DNA of 64,000 nucleotides from Pseudomonas sp. TTU2014-080ASC. GTDB lineage: Bacteria; Pseudomonadota; Gammaproteobacteria; Pseudomonadales; Pseudomonadaceae. Shown piece by piece: positions 45,560-56,747 of this stretch; the first letter of the stretch is position 1; every line of letters begins with the position of its first letter. A program made the translations under genes and the position numbers. The stretch is taken from contig NZ_LKKK01000002.1 in the NCBI RefSeq assembly GCF_001446935.1, positions 558,001 through 622,000 of the forward strand, given 5' to 3'. The notes under the pieces are model-generated. The model was given only the letters and a program-made list of their open reading frames with translations. It was not told the origin of the DNA and searched no databases.

Positions 45560-47140
45560 TTACACGGCCAAAGCGAGGATGCTGGCCTGGTAGGCCGCGA
45601 CAAAACTGTCGAAGTCGCCGTGTTCACTGCTTTCCAGTGCGATCTGTTCGTCGATGGACTGGGCCACGCTGGCTTCAAACTGGGCAGTTTGCTCGACGCT
45701 CAGTGGCTGGCTGCGGAAATACTCGGCGTGCAGCTGGCTTTGCTTTAGGGCGAATTGAGTAAAACTCTGGCCTTGTTGCAGAGCTGCCAGCACTTGCGCC
45801 GAAGGCGTCAGGCTACTGTCGGCGACCTTGGCGTGTTGAGCGTTGAGGGCTTCGATGTGGGCCTGTCCGCCGTGGCTTTGGTCGAGGGTTTCGGCCAGTG
45901 GACGGATTTTTTCCAACAGTTCTTCGGCCCAGCTTTGCAGGCTGACTGACTCGCCATTGCGCTGCAGTAAAAGGCCTGGTCGGCGGCCTTCTTTAACAAC
46001 ACTCAGGAAGTTGCTGGTGCTCTGGCCGCACTCGCCATTTTGCAGCAGCGGGCTTTCTTCCAGCGCGCAGTAGAGCAGGAAGGCATCAAGGAAGCGGGCT
46101 TCGGTCAGGTCAATCCCCAGCGGCAGGAACGGGTTGATGTCCAGGCAGCGCACTTCAACGTACTGAACGCCGCGCGCCATCAGCGCCTGAATCGGGCGTT
46201 CACCACTGTAGGTGACGCGTTTCGGGCGGATGCTGGAGTAGTACTCGTTTTCAATCTGCAGGATGTTGGTGTTCAGTTGCTGCCACTGGCCATCCTTTTT
46301 CGTGCCCATGGCTACGTATTCCGGGTAAGGCGTGGCCACGGCGCGGCGCAGGCTATCGGTGTAGCTGGCCAGGTCGTTATAGCAGGGCGTCAGGCCGCTC
46401 TGGGCGGAGCTCTGATAGCCGAGATCGCTCATGCGCAGGCTGGTGGCGTAGGGAAGGTACAGGGTGTCGGCGTCCAGCTCCTGCAGCTGGTGCGGGCGGT
46501 CGCGCATAAAGCCTTTGTCCAGGGCCGGCGAGGCACCGAACAGATACATCAGCAACCAGCTGTAACGGCGGAAGTTGCGGATCAGGGCGATGTAGCGCGA
46601 CGACTGATAGTCGCGGGCATTACGGGTGTTGCCTTCGGCCTGCTGTTGCAGGGTCCATAGTGCATCTGGCACGGAGAAGTTGTAGTGAATACCGGCAATG
46701 CACTGCATGGTTTTGCCGTAACGCAGAGCCAGGCCTTTGCGGTACACGTACTTCAGTTCGCCAATGTGGGAGGTGCCGTACTGAGCAATTGGGATGGTCT
46801 CTTCATCCGGCAACTCACAGGGCATGGACGGGCTCCACAGCAGTTCGTTGTCCAGCTTGGAGTAGACGAACCGGTGAATCTGTTCCAGATCAGCCAGGGT
46901 ATCGGCCGGATTGGCTTCTGCCGGGGTGATGAACTCCAACAGCGATTCGGAATAGTCGGTGGTGATCTGTGGATGCGTCAGGGCTGAGCCCAGAGACTGC
47001 GGGTGCGGCGATAGGGCCAGTTGGCCGTTGCGGTCAACGCGCAGGCATTCGCGCTCGATGCCGTGCAGGCATTGGGAAAGCAGTGTGAGGTTGGCGCGCT
47101 CGCCAAGTTGATTCAGGCGGCGGGATAACAAGTCGCTCAA
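45560..47140 (-). CDS. gshA: Glutamate-cysteine ligase
   Basis: 526 residues of the proteobacterial GshA class I family. Motifs: [11 protein letters not shown] near the N-terminus, [13 protein letters not shown], and [12 protein letters not shown]. It joins glutamate and cysteine with ATP, the first step of glutathione synthesis. The start is read as TTG 47138-47140 (MSDLLSRR), with AAGGA 8 nt upstream, matching the length of the P. aeruginosa protein; a GTG 18 nt further up is the alternative. Confidence 0.95.
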   Translation of the reverse strand: MSDLLSRRLNQLGERANLTLLSQCLHGIERECLRVDRNGQLALSPHPQSLGSALTHPQITTDYSESLLEFITPAEANPADTLADLEQIHRFVYSKLDNELLWSPSMPCELPDEETIPIAQYGTSHIGELKYVYRKGLALRYGKTMQCIAGIHYNFSVPDALWTLQQQAEGNTRNARDYQSSRYIALIRNFRRYSWLLMYLFGASPALDKGFMRDRPHQLQELDADTLYLPYATSLRMSDLGYQSSAQSGLTPCYNDLASYTDSLRRAVATPYPEYVAMGTKKDGQWQQLNTNILQIENEYYSSIRPKRVTYSGERPIQALMARGVQYVEVRCLDINPFLPLGIDLTEARFLDAFLLYCALEESPLLQNGECGQSTSNFLSVVKEGRRPGLLLQRNGESVSLQSWAEELLEKIRPLAETLDQSHGGQAHIEALNAQHAKVADSSLTPSAQVLAALQQGQSFTQFALKQSQLHAEYFRSQPLSVEQTAQFEASVAQSIDEQIALESSEHGDFDSFVAAYQASILALAV

Positions 47141-47296
47141 GTTTGCATTCCTTAACACGCATCGGTCGCCGAGATATGGGGATTACGACGGCGCTCTACA
47201 AGGGCCAATAGGAAACTTCTTACCAGATTAATGCAGTTTTTAATCAGCGTGCATCAGCAAAGGTAAATACAGGCGCCCTGTGCGAGGGTGGCCATG

Positions 47297-47327
47297 CTGA
47301 ACAAGCGGCGCAGTGCCGCCTGTTCAG
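47297..47327. terminator. Strong hairpin downstream of tex
   Basis: CTGAACA-A-GCGGC (47297-47309) pairs with GCCGC-C-TGTTCAG (47315-47327): 12 base pairs with one A-C mismatch and a 5-nt loop, 10 nt after the tex stop. No clear U-run on the minus strand. Confidence 0.55.
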
Positions 47328-47336
47328 AGCCGATGG

Positions 47337-49652
47337 TTACTTCTTCAGCTGCTTGGCATTGGCGAACAGTGCCGCCATGCCGCCGGTCGCCGGAGCCGGT
47401 TTGTCCTGACGGGAGTGGCGCTCGCTGCGCGGCGTGTTGCCACCGCGATTGCCGCCTGTGCGTGGACCTTCGGTTTTCTCGCCCGGGGTGTCCCCCATAC
47501 GCATGGACAGCGCAATGCGGTTGCGCGGGATGTCCACTTCCATGACCTTCACTTTGACCACATCACCGGCTTTGACGGCTTCGTGCGGGTCTTTGATGAA
47601 CTTTTCCGACAGCGCGGAGATGTGTACCAGACCATCCTGATGTACGCCAATATCCACAAAGGCACCGAAGTTGGTGACGTTGGTGACGACGCCTTCGAGG
47701 ATCATCCCCAGCTTGAGGTCGTTGAGGGTTTCAACGCCGTCCTGGAACTCAGCGGTTTTGAACTCGGGACGTGGGTCGCGCCCCGGCTTTTCCAGCTCGC
47801 TGAGGATGTCGCTGACGGTGACCAGACCGAACTGCTCGTCAGTGAACTGTTTCGGGTCCAGGCGCTTGAGGAAGCTGCTGTCGCCGATCAGCGAGCGGAT
47901 GTCGCGGCCGGTGTCGGCGGCAATGCGTTGCACCAGCGGGTAGGTTTCCGGGTGAACCGCAGAGGCGTCCAACGGGTTGTTACCGTTCATGATGCGCAGG
48001 AAGCCTGCGGCCTGTTCGAAAGTCTTCTCACCCAGGCGCGGCACTTTCAACAGTTCGGCACGGCTGTTGAAGGCACCGTTGGCATCGCGGTAATTAACGA
48101 TGTTTTGTGCCAGCGTGGCGTTCAGGCCGGAGATGCGGGTGAGCAGGGCGGCGGAGGCGGTGTTCACATCCACGCCCACGGCGTTTACGCAGTCCTCAAC
48201 CACGGCATCCAGCGAGCGTGCCAGCTTGAGCTGGGACACGTCGTGCTGGTACTGGCCGACACCGATGGATTTTGGGTCGATCTTCACCAGTTCGGCCAGC
48301 GGGTCTTGCAGGCGGCGGCCAATGGAGACAGCACCGCGCAGGGATACGTCCAAATCCGGGAATTCTTTGGCGGCCAGCTCGGACGCCGAGTACACCGATG
48401 CGCCGGCTTCGCTGACCATGATCTTGGTCAGTTTCAGCTGTGGATACTTTTTGATCAGCTCGATGACCAGCTTGTCGCTCTCACGGCTGGCGGTGCCGTT
48501 GCCGATGGCGATCAGCTCGACGTTATGTTTGGCGCACAGCTTGGCCAGGATGTTGATGGTGCCGTCCCAGTCATTGCGTGGGGCGTGCGGGTAAACTGTG
48601 GTGGTTTCCAGCAGCTTGCCGGTGGCGTCTACTACGGCGATTTTGCAGCCGGTACGCAGGCCAGGGTCCAGCGCCAGTGTGGCCCGCGGGCCAGCCGGAG
48701 CGGCCAGCAGCAGGTCATTCAGGTTGCGGGCGAATACGCTGATGGCTTCATCTTCAGCGCCATCGCGCAGCTCACCGAGCAGGTCGGTTTCCAGATGGGT
48801 ATAGAGCTTGACCTTCCAGGTCCAGCGCACCACTTCGCTCAGCCATTTGTCAGCCGCACGGCCTTGGTTGCTGATGCCGAAACGCTCGCCAATCATCACT
48901 TCGCACGGGTGCATGGTGCCTGGCTGCTCGTCGCCGACTTTCAGACTGACGCTGAGGATGCCTTCGTTGCGGCCACGGAAAATCGCCAGAGCACGGTGCG
49001 AAGGCGCGCCTTTGAGCTTTTCGTCATGCTCGAAGTAGTCGCGGAATTTCGCCCCTTCTTCCTCTTTACCAGCCACTACGCGGGCGCTGAGGGTGGCGTT
49101 GTCCTTGAGGAAACCGCGCAGGCTGGCCAGCAGGTTGGCGTCTTCGGCGAAGCGCTCCATGAGGATGTATTTGGCACCTTCGAGCACGGCCTTGATGTCG
49201 GCAAAGCCTTTCTCGGCGTCGATAAAACGCTCGGCTTCGCTTTCCGGGTTCAGGGTCGGATCGTTGAACAGTGCGTCGGCCAGCTCGCCAAGGCCTGCTT
49301 CCAGAGCAATTTGGCCTTTGGTGCGGCGCTTCTGCTTGAACGGCAGGTAAAGGTCTTCGAGGCGGGTTTTGGTGTCGGCGAGGTTGATTTCGCGGGTCAG
49401 CTCAGGGGTCAGTTTGCCCTGTTCTTCGATGCTGGCCAGAATGCTGGCGCGGCGCTCGTCCAGTTCGCGCAGGTAGCGCAGGCGCTCTTCCAGGGTACGC
49501 AGTTGGGTGTCATCCAGGCTGCCAGTGACTTCTTTTCGATAGCGGGCGATGAACGGTACGGTCGAGCCTTCATCCAGCAGGGCGACGGCGGCGGCAACCT
49601 GCTGCGGGCGAACGCCCAGTTCGGTGGCAATGCGATTGTTGATGCTATCCAT
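47337..49652 (-). CDS. tex: Tex-family RNA-binding transcription accessory protein
   Basis: 771 residues from ATG 49652 ([13 protein letters not shown]). N-terminal Tex HTH region, a YqgF/RuvC-like nuclease fold ([16 protein letters not shown] near 330), helix-hairpin-helix motifs, and a C-terminal S1 RNA-binding domain (about 650-720; [19 protein letters not shown]). A basic tail rich in Arg and Gly follows. Tex binds nucleic acid and affects transcription and toxin expression in several bacteria; its exact activity remains unsettled. A further in-frame start at 49670 lacks family support. Confidence 0.93.
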   Translation of the reverse strand: MDSINNRIATELGVRPQQVAAAVALLDEGSTVPFIARYRKEVTGSLDDTQLRTLEERLRYLRELDERRASILASIEEQGKLTPELTREINLADTKTRLEDLYLPFKQKRRTKGQIALEAGLGELADALFNDPTLNPESEAERFIDAEKGFADIKAVLEGAKYILMERFAEDANLLASLRGFLKDNATLSARVVAGKEEEGAKFRDYFEHDEKLKGAPSHRALAIFRGRNEGILSVSLKVGDEQPGTMHPCEVMIGERFGISNQGRAADKWLSEVVRWTWKVKLYTHLETDLLGELRDGAEDEAISVFARNLNDLLLAAPAGPRATLALDPGLRTGCKIAVVDATGKLLETTTVYPHAPRNDWDGTINILAKLCAKHNVELIAIGNGTASRESDKLVIELIKKYPQLKLTKIMVSEAGASVYSASELAAKEFPDLDVSLRGAVSIGRRLQDPLAELVKIDPKSIGVGQYQHDVSQLKLARSLDAVVEDCVNAVGVDVNTASAALLTRISGLNATLAQNIVNYRDANGAFNSRAELLKVPRLGEKTFEQAAGFLRIMNGNNPLDASAVHPETYPLVQRIAADTGRDIRSLIGDSSFLKRLDPKQFTDEQFGLVTVSDILSELEKPGRDPRPEFKTAEFQDGVETLNDLKLGMILEGVVTNVTNFGAFVDIGVHQDGLVHISALSEKFIKDPHEAVKAGDVVKVKVMEVDIPRNRIALSMRMGDTPGEKTEGPRTGGNRGGNTPRSERHSRQDKPAPATGGMAALFANAKQLKK

Positions 49653-49929
49653 ATGTACGGCTATCCACACTCATGTAAGACACTCCCGAAAACTGCGGAC
49701 TTCAGCGCTGTTTTCGAAAAGGCCCTGTGACGACAATACGGCACTGCACCGGCAGGCCGGACACGAAAGGGCCGCATTATAAACACTGCTCAGGCATGAG
49801 CCGGAAACCGGTGGGGAAAAATCTGCTAACAATGGCCTAGCCTTGGGCGGACTCACCTGGTCCATAATGCTGCCCATTGCACACCACCTGCGCATTCGTG
49901 CCTGTGGATGTCTGAACAAGGAGTTGTGA

Positions 49930-50664
49930 ATGAGCAACACTGCACTGGCCGCTGAAGGCGAAAAAATCCTTATCGTTGATGACGATGCGCGTCTGCGCCG
50001 TCTGCTTGAGCGTTTTTTTGATGAACAGGGCTACCGCGTGCGTGCGGTGGAAAACGTCGAGCAGATGGATCGTCTGCTGGCCCGCGAGCTGTTTAACCTG
50101 GTGGTACTGGATCTGATGCTCCCCGGCGAAGACGGCCTGTCCGCCTGCCGCCGTTTGCGCGAGTCGAACAATCAAGTGCCAATCATTATGCTTACTGCCA
50201 AGGGTGATGAAGCCAGCCGTATTCAGGGGCTGGAGCTGGGCGCTGATGATTATCTGGCTAAGCCGTTCAATCCCCGTGAATTGCTGGCGCGGATTAAAGC
50301 CGTGCTGCGCCGTCAGGCTCCGGTTGTACCGGGCGCTCCGGGCAGTGAAGACGAAACCGTGAGTTTCGGTGAGTACCAGTTGTCACTGGCGACCCGCGAG
50401 CTGCGCAAGGGGGATGAAGTGCACATGCTCACCACCGGCGAATTCGCTGTGCTCAAAGCGCTGGTGCAGCATGCCCGCGAGCCGCTGACCCGCGACAAAC
50501 TGATGAATCTGGCCCGTGGCCGTGAATGGGATGCGCTGGAGCGTTCCATCGACGTTCAGATTTCCCGTCTGCGCCGCCTGATCGAGCCGGACCCGTCCAA
50601 ACCGCGCTACATCCAGACGGTCTGGGGCGTGGGCTACGTCTTTGTGCCGGACGGTAATAAGTAA
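49930..50664 (+). CDS. ompR: OmpR/AmgR-type response regulator
   Basis: 244 residues: receiver (12-125; acidic DDD 17-19, phospho-acceptor Asp61, Lys111) and a winged-helix Trans_reg_C domain (about 145-240; RSIDVQISRLRRLIEPDPSKPRYIQTVWGVGYVF). AAGGAG 8 nt upstream of ATG 49930. Adjacent to an EnvZ kinase; in P. aeruginosa the same pair (AmgR/AmgS) responds to envelope stress and aminoglycosides. Tex is divergent upstream across 277 bp. Confidence 0.93.
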   Translation: MSNTALAAEGEKILIVDDDARLRRLLERFFDEQGYRVRAVENVEQMDRLLARELFNLVVLDLMLPGEDGLSACRRLRESNNQVPIIMLTAKGDEASRIQGLELGADDYLAKPFNPRELLARIKAVLRRQAPVVPGAPGSEDETVSFGEYQLSLATRELRKGDEVHMLTTGEFAVLKALVQHAREPLTRDKLMNLARGREWDALERSIDVQISRLRRLIEPDPSKPRYIQTVWGVGYVFVPDGNK

Positions 50665-50668
50665 CCTA

Positions 50669-51982
50669 ATGCAAACTCCGGTCTGGTTCCCGCAAAGCTT
50701 CTTCGCCCGCACGTTGTGGCTGGTGCTGATTGTCGTGCTGTTTTCCAAGGCGCTGACCTTGGTCTACCTGATGATCAATGAAGATGTGCTGGTGGACAGG
50801 CAATACAGCCACGGCGCGGCCCTGACCATCCGCGCATACTGGGCGGCGGATCCGCAAGACCGTGATGTGATTGGTCGTGCTGCCGGGTTGCAGTGGGTTG
50901 AGGCCGGGGATGTGCCGGAAACCGAGGAACACTGGCCGTACAGTGAAATCTTCGAAGAACAAATGCGCGCCGAGCTGGGAGCTGACACCGAAGTGCGGGT
51001 GCGCGCATTGAACCCGCCTGCGTTGTGGGTTCGGGCACCTTCACTGGGTGATGATTGGTTGCGAGTACCGCTGTATCCGCATCCGTTGCGAGGACAGAAA
51101 ATCTGGAGTGTTCTGGGTTGGTTCCTCGGCATTGGTTTGCTCTCGACTGCGGCCGCATGGATTTTCGTGCGTCAGCTCAACGCCCCGCTCAAACGCCTTG
51201 TCTTTGCTGCTCGCCAGCTCGGTAAAGGCCGTAGTGTGCGCCTGCCGATCAGTGATACCCCCAGCGAAATGACTGAGGTGTACCGCGCCTTCAACCAAAT
51301 GGCGGAGGACGTTGAACAGGCCGCCCGCGAGCGTGAGTTGATGCTGGCCGGTGTCTCCCACGATCTGCGCACTCCGCTGACGCGACTGCGTCTGTCCATG
51401 GAGTTTCTCGATACCGATTCAGAGCTGACAGAGGACATGGTTCGCGATATCGAAGACATGGATGCGATCCTTGATCAGTTCCTCGCCTTTGTCCGTGATG
51501 GCAGCAGTGAGCCGTTGGAAACCCTGGATGTTGGTGAGCTGATCCGTGAGGTGGCGGCACCCTATAACCAGAAGGGTGAAATCGTGCGTTTGTATCTGGA
51601 ACCGGTGCCGGCCTTTCCGCTGCGTCGGATTTCCTTTAAGCGCTTGCTGGTCAACCTGATCGAGAACGCTCTGCGTTACGGTGGCGATCAGGTCGAAGTA
51701 TTGGCCTCTGTTTCCGGTGACCACAGCGCGCCGTATGTGCTGATTAGCGTGCTGGACCGCGGCGCGGGGATCGATCCGGCCGAACTGGACAATATTTTCA
51801 ATCCATTTATCCGTGGCGACCGCGCTCGCGGAGGTCAGGGAACCGGTTTGGGGCTGGCCATTGTAAAACGCATCGCCGCCCTTCACGGCGGCAGCGTAGA
51901 GCTGCGCAACCGGGTTGGGGGTGGTCTGGAAGCCCGGGTTTGTCTGCCTTTGGGGCTATTATTGCCGCGCGATGCCGCTTGA
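50669..51982 (+). CDS. envZ: EnvZ/AmgS-type sensor histidine kinase
   Basis: 437 residues: TM1 (about 15-37), periplasmic segment (38-145), TM2 (146-167), HAMP (168-220), HisKA with His231 in GVSHDLRTPLTRL, and HATPase (LLVNLIENALRYGG, DRGAGIDP, GQGTGLGLAIVKRI). ATG 50669 lies 4 nt after the regulator stop, so the pair is co-translated. Its periplasmic part is larger and more acidic than in many relatives. Expected to phosphorylate the OmpR/AmgR protein. Confidence 0.92.
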   Translation: MQTPVWFPQSFFARTLWLVLIVVLFSKALTLVYLMINEDVLVDRQYSHGAALTIRAYWAADPQDRDVIGRAAGLQWVEAGDVPETEEHWPYSEIFEEQMRAELGADTEVRVRALNPPALWVRAPSLGDDWLRVPLYPHPLRGQKIWSVLGWFLGIGLLSTAAAWIFVRQLNAPLKRLVFAARQLGKGRSVRLPISDTPSEMTEVYRAFNQMAEDVEQAARERELMLAGVSHDLRTPLTRLRLSMEFLDTDSELTEDMVRDIEDMDAILDQFLAFVRDGSSEPLETLDVGELIREVAAPYNQKGEIVRLYLEPVPAFPLRRISFKRLLVNLIENALRYGGDQVEVLASVSGDHSAPYVLISVLDRGAGIDPAELDNIFNPFIRGDRARGGQGTGLGLAIVKRIAALHGGSVELRNRVGGGLEARVCLPLGLLLPRDAA

Positions 51983-52048
51983 TTCGAGGTAGCATGCGAA
52001 CCTAAGTTGCTCGTCTATGCTTGTTCGGTAATACCGCTCGAGGTCAGC

Positions 52049-55000
52049 ATGCCGGCAGTTTCAGCTTACCGTTCGCTATGGACATGGTTACTCCCGTTAC
52101 CGTTGTTCCTGTTGATTACATGGATCTCACTGGCTACTCCCTTTAGTAATGGTGTGGCGCATTGGTATCTGTCGTTTGCGCTGGGGTTGCTACTGGTCAT
52201 CTGGTGGGGGCCCCGGGTGTTGCCGGCGCTTTACCTCGGTGGCGTGCTCAGTGCGCTGTATGCCGGTCTGAACGGGCATTGGGCTGCTCTCAGCGCTCTG
52301 CCTGAAACACTCGCGCTGGGCTTAGCCTGGCTGCTTTTGCGTCTGCGCTCATTCGATCCAACCCTGCCGACCACCCGCCAGCTGGTGCGCTACATCCTAT
52401 GGGGCGTCATGTTGCCGGGGCTGCTGATGTGCGCAGGATTTTTTCTGCTCGAGTGGGGCATGCAGCGAGCGGGTTTAGGCTCCCAGCCTGTGGCGTTATT
52501 GTCCTTGTGGCTGATGAGTTGCATGGCTGCTCTGGGCTTAGGAAGCATACTGCTGGCTTATCTTTCACCCCATCTGGCGCGCAGGGGCTGGCTGATGGGT
52601 ATGGGTGGCAATGGTGGCAACAAGGTGCAGGAAATCCTGCGCACATCACCGCCCGTATCCGTGCTCTTGGTGATTGTGGTGGGGCTGCCGTGGTTACTGG
52701 CCAGTTCTCATCTGACGCTGAATCTCCCACTGATTGGCCTGATGATGCTGGTACTGGCGTTGGGCTGGGGGTTTTCCGGTGCGTTGTGTGGGGTTTTGCT
52801 TAGCCTGGGGATGATTATCAGCCTGCCGTTTTTGCGCGAGTGGGTGGAAGTTGCACCATGGACCGCTGCGCAGCGCATGGATCTGCATCTGGGCACGGTG
52901 CTTTTCATGACCGCGGCGCTGTTGGTGGGGCGCAGCCTCAGTGATCAGCGTCAGTCGCTGATGCGCAGTAATTCCATGCAAAAACAACTGTCCCTGGCCA
53001 ACCTGGCTTTGGATGCCAGCCCGCTTGGCGTAGTGATCGCTGATGCCCGGCAAACCCAGCTGCCACTGATTTACTGTAACCCGGCATTTGAGCGCATGAG
53101 CGGTTATGCGAAGGCTGAAGTGCTGGGGCAGCGTTGGGACTTTCTCGTTTGTGAAGATCGCCAGCAGGAAGGCTTTGAGCGCCTGCGTCAGGCCATCGAC
53201 GAAGGCGTGCCCTGCGATGTGGTGCTGCGTCTTTACCGCAAAGGCAGTCAGACGCTGTGGGCGCAGCTGACGCTGTCGCCGATCTATGACGAAATTGGTA
53301 TCAGTCACTTTGTCATGATGCAGTCCGACGTCACCGCCCGCGAGCAACTGGCCGGTCAGGTACGCGCGCAGAGCGACGAATTGCTCAAGCAGAGCTACCT
53401 GTTCAGCCAGACCGAAAGCATTGCCGACTTAGGCGGCTGGGTGCTGAACCTGCCGTCCGGCAGCATGGATTGGAGTGCCGGTTGTTTCCGTATTTATGAG
53501 CTGGACCCCAGCCAAGGCACGCCCGATCTCAACGGCGCGTTGAGTTACATGGATGCCAGCAGTCGTGAACTGACCGAAGAAAAGCTCACTGAGTTATTGG
53601 CCGGAAATGGCAAGGACCAATTCGACTTTGAAATCCGCATCCTCACCGCTAAGGGCAAAGCGCGTTGGTTACGATTGCGCGGCATTACCGACTGGGACGG
53701 AAATGAACTGGTGCGCATCTATGGTGCGATTCAGGATATCAGTGCGCGCAAGTTTGCCGAGCAGCAGCTGCGCGAGCGGGATGAGCGCCTGCACATGTTC
53801 TTCGAGGCTCCGTTAATTGGCATGGCCATGACCAGCCCGAGCTTTGCCTGGGAAGAGGTCAATCAGCGTTTCTGCAGCATGCTTGGGCGCAGTCGCGAGA
53901 GTCTGATGGCCAGTTCCTGGGCGTCGCTGTCGGTGGATGAAGAGCTGGTGGTCGAACAGTCCCTGCTGGATCAGGTGTTTCGCGGTGAGCGTGAGGGCTT
54001 CGAGCTGGAAAAACGTTTCCGCCGTGCCGATGGCAGCTTGCTGCATACCCGCGTCAGCCTGCGAGCTGTGCGCCACAGCACCGGACGGGTGCGGATGTTC
54101 CTGTTATTGGTCGAGGACATCAGCGGTCGTCTTCAGGCCGAAGCGCGTTACCGTACGCTGGTGGAGAATGCCCCTGAGGCCATCATGCTGGTCGACGCCC
54201 AAGGACGCATGGTGGATTGCAATGAGAACACCCTGCGCTTGCTGCGTTACACCCGTGAGGCTATCACTACAAAGACGCTGTTTGATTTGAGCCCGGCCAA
54301 ACAGGCCAATGGTCAGCCCTCCCATGAATACGGAATGGAGTATCTGGAACAGGCAGTGGCAGGCGGCGCGCCGGTGTTTGAGTGGATTCATCGTGACAGC
54401 ACCGGGCGCAATATTCCCTGCGAAGTGCGCTTGGTCCGCATGCCCGGTGAGCCGGTACTGATTCGCGGCTCGGTGACGGATATCTCGGAGCGTCAGCACT
54501 ATCAGCAGGAAATTGAACGTCTGGCCTACAGCGACGAACTTACCGGCCTGCCGAACCGCCGCCTGTTACTGGATCGTTTGCAGCACGCGATGCAGCGTGA
54601 GCTGCGTGAAGGCTCAATTGGCGCGCTGTTGTTTATCGATCTGGATCACTTCAAAACCGTTAACGACAGCCTGGGCCATCAGGTTGGAGATGGCCTGCTG
54701 CGCGAGGTGACGTTGCGTCTGGTCAGCGCCCTGAGGGCTCAGGACACGCTGGCACGCATGGGCGGGGATGAATTTGTAGTGTTGCTTGAGGGCCTCGACA
54801 AAGACCCTGAAGTGGCGGCTAAGTCTGCGGCCATCACCGCGAAGAAGCTGCTTAAGGCACTGGTCGATCGTAGCTGCTGGATCGACGGCCATGAACTGTC
54901 CATCAGTGCCAGTATCGGTATTGCTCTACACCCGCTGGGGCGGCAGGCGGCCTCTGATGTGTTGAAGCAGGCCGACACCGCCATGTACCAAGCCAAACAG

Positions 55001-55840
55001 AGCGGACGCAATGCGTTCCACTTCTTCGCCCCGGAGATGCAGGTGGTGATCGACCAGCGCCTGCAGATGCAAAACGAACTGCGTCTGGCCGTCCAGCGCG
55101 GCCAGTTGCGACTGATGTTCCAGCCGCAACTGGAGCTGCGCAACAATCGGATTTCCGGTGCTGAAGTCTTGCTGCGCTGGGGCCACCCGGAGCGGGGCGA
55201 GGTGATGCCGGGGGACTTTATTCCGTTGGCCGAAGAGACCGGGCTGATTGAAGAAATCGGCACTTGGGTGCTGGAGGAAGGCTGCGCGCAGTTGAAAAAG
55301 TGGCTGAGCCTACGTCCGGACTTTGTCCTTGCGATTAACCTCAGCCCTCGCGAATTACGGCAGGGCAGCTGTGTGACGCGTGTGCGTGAGTGTCTGCAAC
55401 GGCACAATATTCCGCCGCAAGCCCTGGAGCTGGAAATCACCGAAGGGGTTTTAGTTGAGGATGTCGAGCAGTGCATCAGTAATATGCAGGCCCTCAAAGA
55501 GCTGGGTGTGCGTTTCTCGATTGACGACTTCGGCACCGGCTACTCGTCGCTGACCTACCTCAAACGCCTGCCGCTGGACCGCTTGAAGATTGACCGCAGT
55601 TTTATCTGGGACATGGATGCAGCAGACGGCAATGGCCTGATGATTGTGCAAACGATTCTGGTGATCGCCCGCAACCTCGGTTTGGAATGTGTGGCAGAGG
55701 GCATTGAAAGCGAGCAACAACTTGAGTGCCTGCGTGAGCAGGGTTGCGCATTGGGCCAAGGCTACTTCTTCAGCCGTCCGCTGACTGAAGAAGAGTTCAC
55801 CCAATGGCTGCAAGAGCCGCGTACCAGCCCGGTGGCCTAA
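52049..55840 (+). CDS. MASE1-PAS-GGDEF-EAL membrane c-di-GMP enzyme with EVL motif
   Basis: 1263 residues from ATG 52049 (GAGG 8 nt upstream). N-terminal MASE1-like membrane sensor with about eight helices (1-310), four PAS/PAC units (about 320-885), GGDEF with intact GGDEF 905-909, and an EAL domain where the signature reads EVL (1039-1041). Other catalytic residues are present: INLSP, EITEG, IDDFGTG, LKIDRSF, AEGIES, GQGYFFS. The essential Glu is kept, so phosphodiesterase activity is plausible alongside cyclase activity. It is convergent with rimK, with 1 nt between their ends, and follows envZ. Confidence 0.85.
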   Translation: MPAVSAYRSLWTWLLPLPLFLLITWISLATPFSNGVAHWYLSFALGLLLVIWWGPRVLPALYLGGVLSALYAGLNGHWAALSALPETLALGLAWLLLRLRSFDPTLPTTRQLVRYILWGVMLPGLLMCAGFFLLEWGMQRAGLGSQPVALLSLWLMSCMAALGLGSILLAYLSPHLARRGWLMGMGGNGGNKVQEILRTSPPVSVLLVIVVGLPWLLASSHLTLNLPLIGLMMLVLALGWGFSGALCGVLLSLGMIISLPFLREWVEVAPWTAAQRMDLHLGTVLFMTAALLVGRSLSDQRQSLMRSNSMQKQLSLANLALDASPLGVVIADARQTQLPLIYCNPAFERMSGYAKAEVLGQRWDFLVCEDRQQEGFERLRQAIDEGVPCDVVLRLYRKGSQTLWAQLTLSPIYDEIGISHFVMMQSDVTAREQLAGQVRAQSDELLKQSYLFSQTESIADLGGWVLNLPSGSMDWSAGCFRIYELDPSQGTPDLNGALSYMDASSRELTEEKLTELLAGNGKDQFDFEIRILTAKGKARWLRLRGITDWDGNELVRIYGAIQDISARKFAEQQLRERDERLHMFFEAPLIGMAMTSPSFAWEEVNQRFCSMLGRSRESLMASSWASLSVDEELVVEQSLLDQVFRGEREGFELEKRFRRADGSLLHTRVSLRAVRHSTGRVRMFLLLVEDISGRLQAEARYRTLVENAPEAIMLVDAQGRMVDCNENTLRLLRYTREAITTKTLFDLSPAKQANGQPSHEYGMEYLEQAVAGGAPVFEWIHRDSTGRNIPCEVRLVRMPGEPVLIRGSVTDISERQHYQQEIERLAYSDELTGLPNRRLLLDRLQHAMQRELREGSIGALLFIDLDHFKTVNDSLGHQVGDGLLREVTLRLVSALRAQDTLARMGGDEFVVLLEGLDKDPEVAAKSAAITAKKLLKALVDRSCWIDGHELSISASIGIALHPLGRQAASDVLKQADTAMYQAKQSGRNAFHFFAPEMQVVIDQRLQMQNELRLAVQRGQLRLMFQPQLELRNNRISGAEVLLRWGHPERGEVMPGDFIPLAEETGLIEEIGTWVLEEGCAQLKKWLSLRPDFVLAINLSPRELRQGSCVTRVRECLQRHNIPPQALELEITEGVLVEDVEQCISNMQALKELGVRFSIDDFGTGYSSLTYLKRLPLDRLKIDRSFIWDMDAADGNGLMIVQTILVIARNLGLECVAEGIESEQQLECLREQGCALGQGYFFSRPLTEEEFTQWLQEPRTSPVA

Positions 55841-55841
55841 C

Positions 55842-56747
55842 TCAGCCTTTGCCTTTGGTGCGGGTCATATGGGGGCCTGCATTCTTCTCCAAGTGCTGAA
55901 TAATCAGACCGGCCACATCTTTGCCGGTGGTGGTTTCAATGCCTTCCAGCCCCGGCGATGAGTTGACCTCCATCACCAGCGGGCCGCGCTGGGAGCGCAG
56001 GATATCCACACCGGCAAGGCTCAGCCCCATGACCTTGGCCGCATGAATCGCGGTTCTGCGTTCTTCCGGGGTGATTTTGATCAGGCTGGCTGTGCCGCCG
56101 CGATGCAGGTTGGAACGAAACTCGCCGGGCTTGGCCTGGCGCTTCATGGCCGCAATCACTTTGTCTCCCACCACAAAGCAGCGGATATCCGCACCACCAG
56201 CTTCCTTGATGTATTCCTGCACCATGATGTTCTGCTTCAGGCCCATGAAGGCCTCAATCACCGATTCGGCCGCTTTGGCTGTTTCGCACAGCACCACGCC
56301 GATACCTTGGGTGCCCTCAAGCACTTTGATCACCAGCGGTGCGCCGTTGACCATCTGAATCAGGTCATCAATGTCATCCGGTGAGTGGGCAAAACCGGTG
56401 ACAGGCATGCCAATGCCCTTGCGTGAGAGCAATTGCAGCGAGCGCAGCTTGTCCCGCGAGCGGGCAATGGCAACGGATTCATTGAGCGGAAACACGCCCA
56501 TCATTTCGAACTGGCGCAGCACCGCGCAACCGTAAAAGGTCACAGATGCGCCAATACGTGGGATCACCGCATCAAAACCTTCCAGGGCTCGGCCACGGTA
56601 GTGAATCTGGGGGTTGTGGCTGGCGATATTCATGTAAGCGCGCAGCGTGTCGATCACAACCATCTCGTGGCCCCGGGCCTGACCGGCCTCAACCAAGCGG
56701 CGGGTGGAGTAGAGGCGGGGGTTGCGTGACAGTACAGCAATCTTCAT
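55842..56747 (-). CDS. rimK: RimK, ribosomal protein S6 glutamate ligase
   Basis: 301 residues, ATP-grasp fold. ATP-grasp motifs: [34 protein letters not shown], and [13 protein letters not shown] near the C-terminus. RimK adds glutamates to the C-terminus of ribosomal protein S6, altering ribosomes; in pseudomonads it is controlled by c-di-GMP. It overlaps rimB by 4 nt. The small phosphodiesterase gene rimA, found in P. fluorescens rim operons, is not present here. Confidence 0.93.
   Translation of the reverse strand: MKIAVLSRNPRLYSTRRLVEAGQARGHEMVVIDTLRAYMNIASHNPQIHYRGRALEGFDAVIPRIGASVTFYGCAVLRQFEMMGVFPLNESVAIARSRDKLRSLQLLSRKGIGMPVTGFAHSPDDIDDLIQMVNGAPLVIKVLEGTQGIGVVLCETAKAAESVIEAFMGLKQNIMVQEYIKEAGGADIRCFVVGDKVIAAMKRQAKPGEFRSNLHRGGTASLIKITPEERRTAIHAAKVMGLSLAGVDILRSQRGPLVMEVNSSPGLEGIETTTGKDVAGLIIQHLEKNAGPHMTRTKGKG

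Noticed and set aside
47313..49730. 805-codon open frame on the plus strand opposite tex
   Set aside because: Complete antisense shadow of a well-recognised gene in GC-rich DNA; low-complexity translation with no family resemblance.
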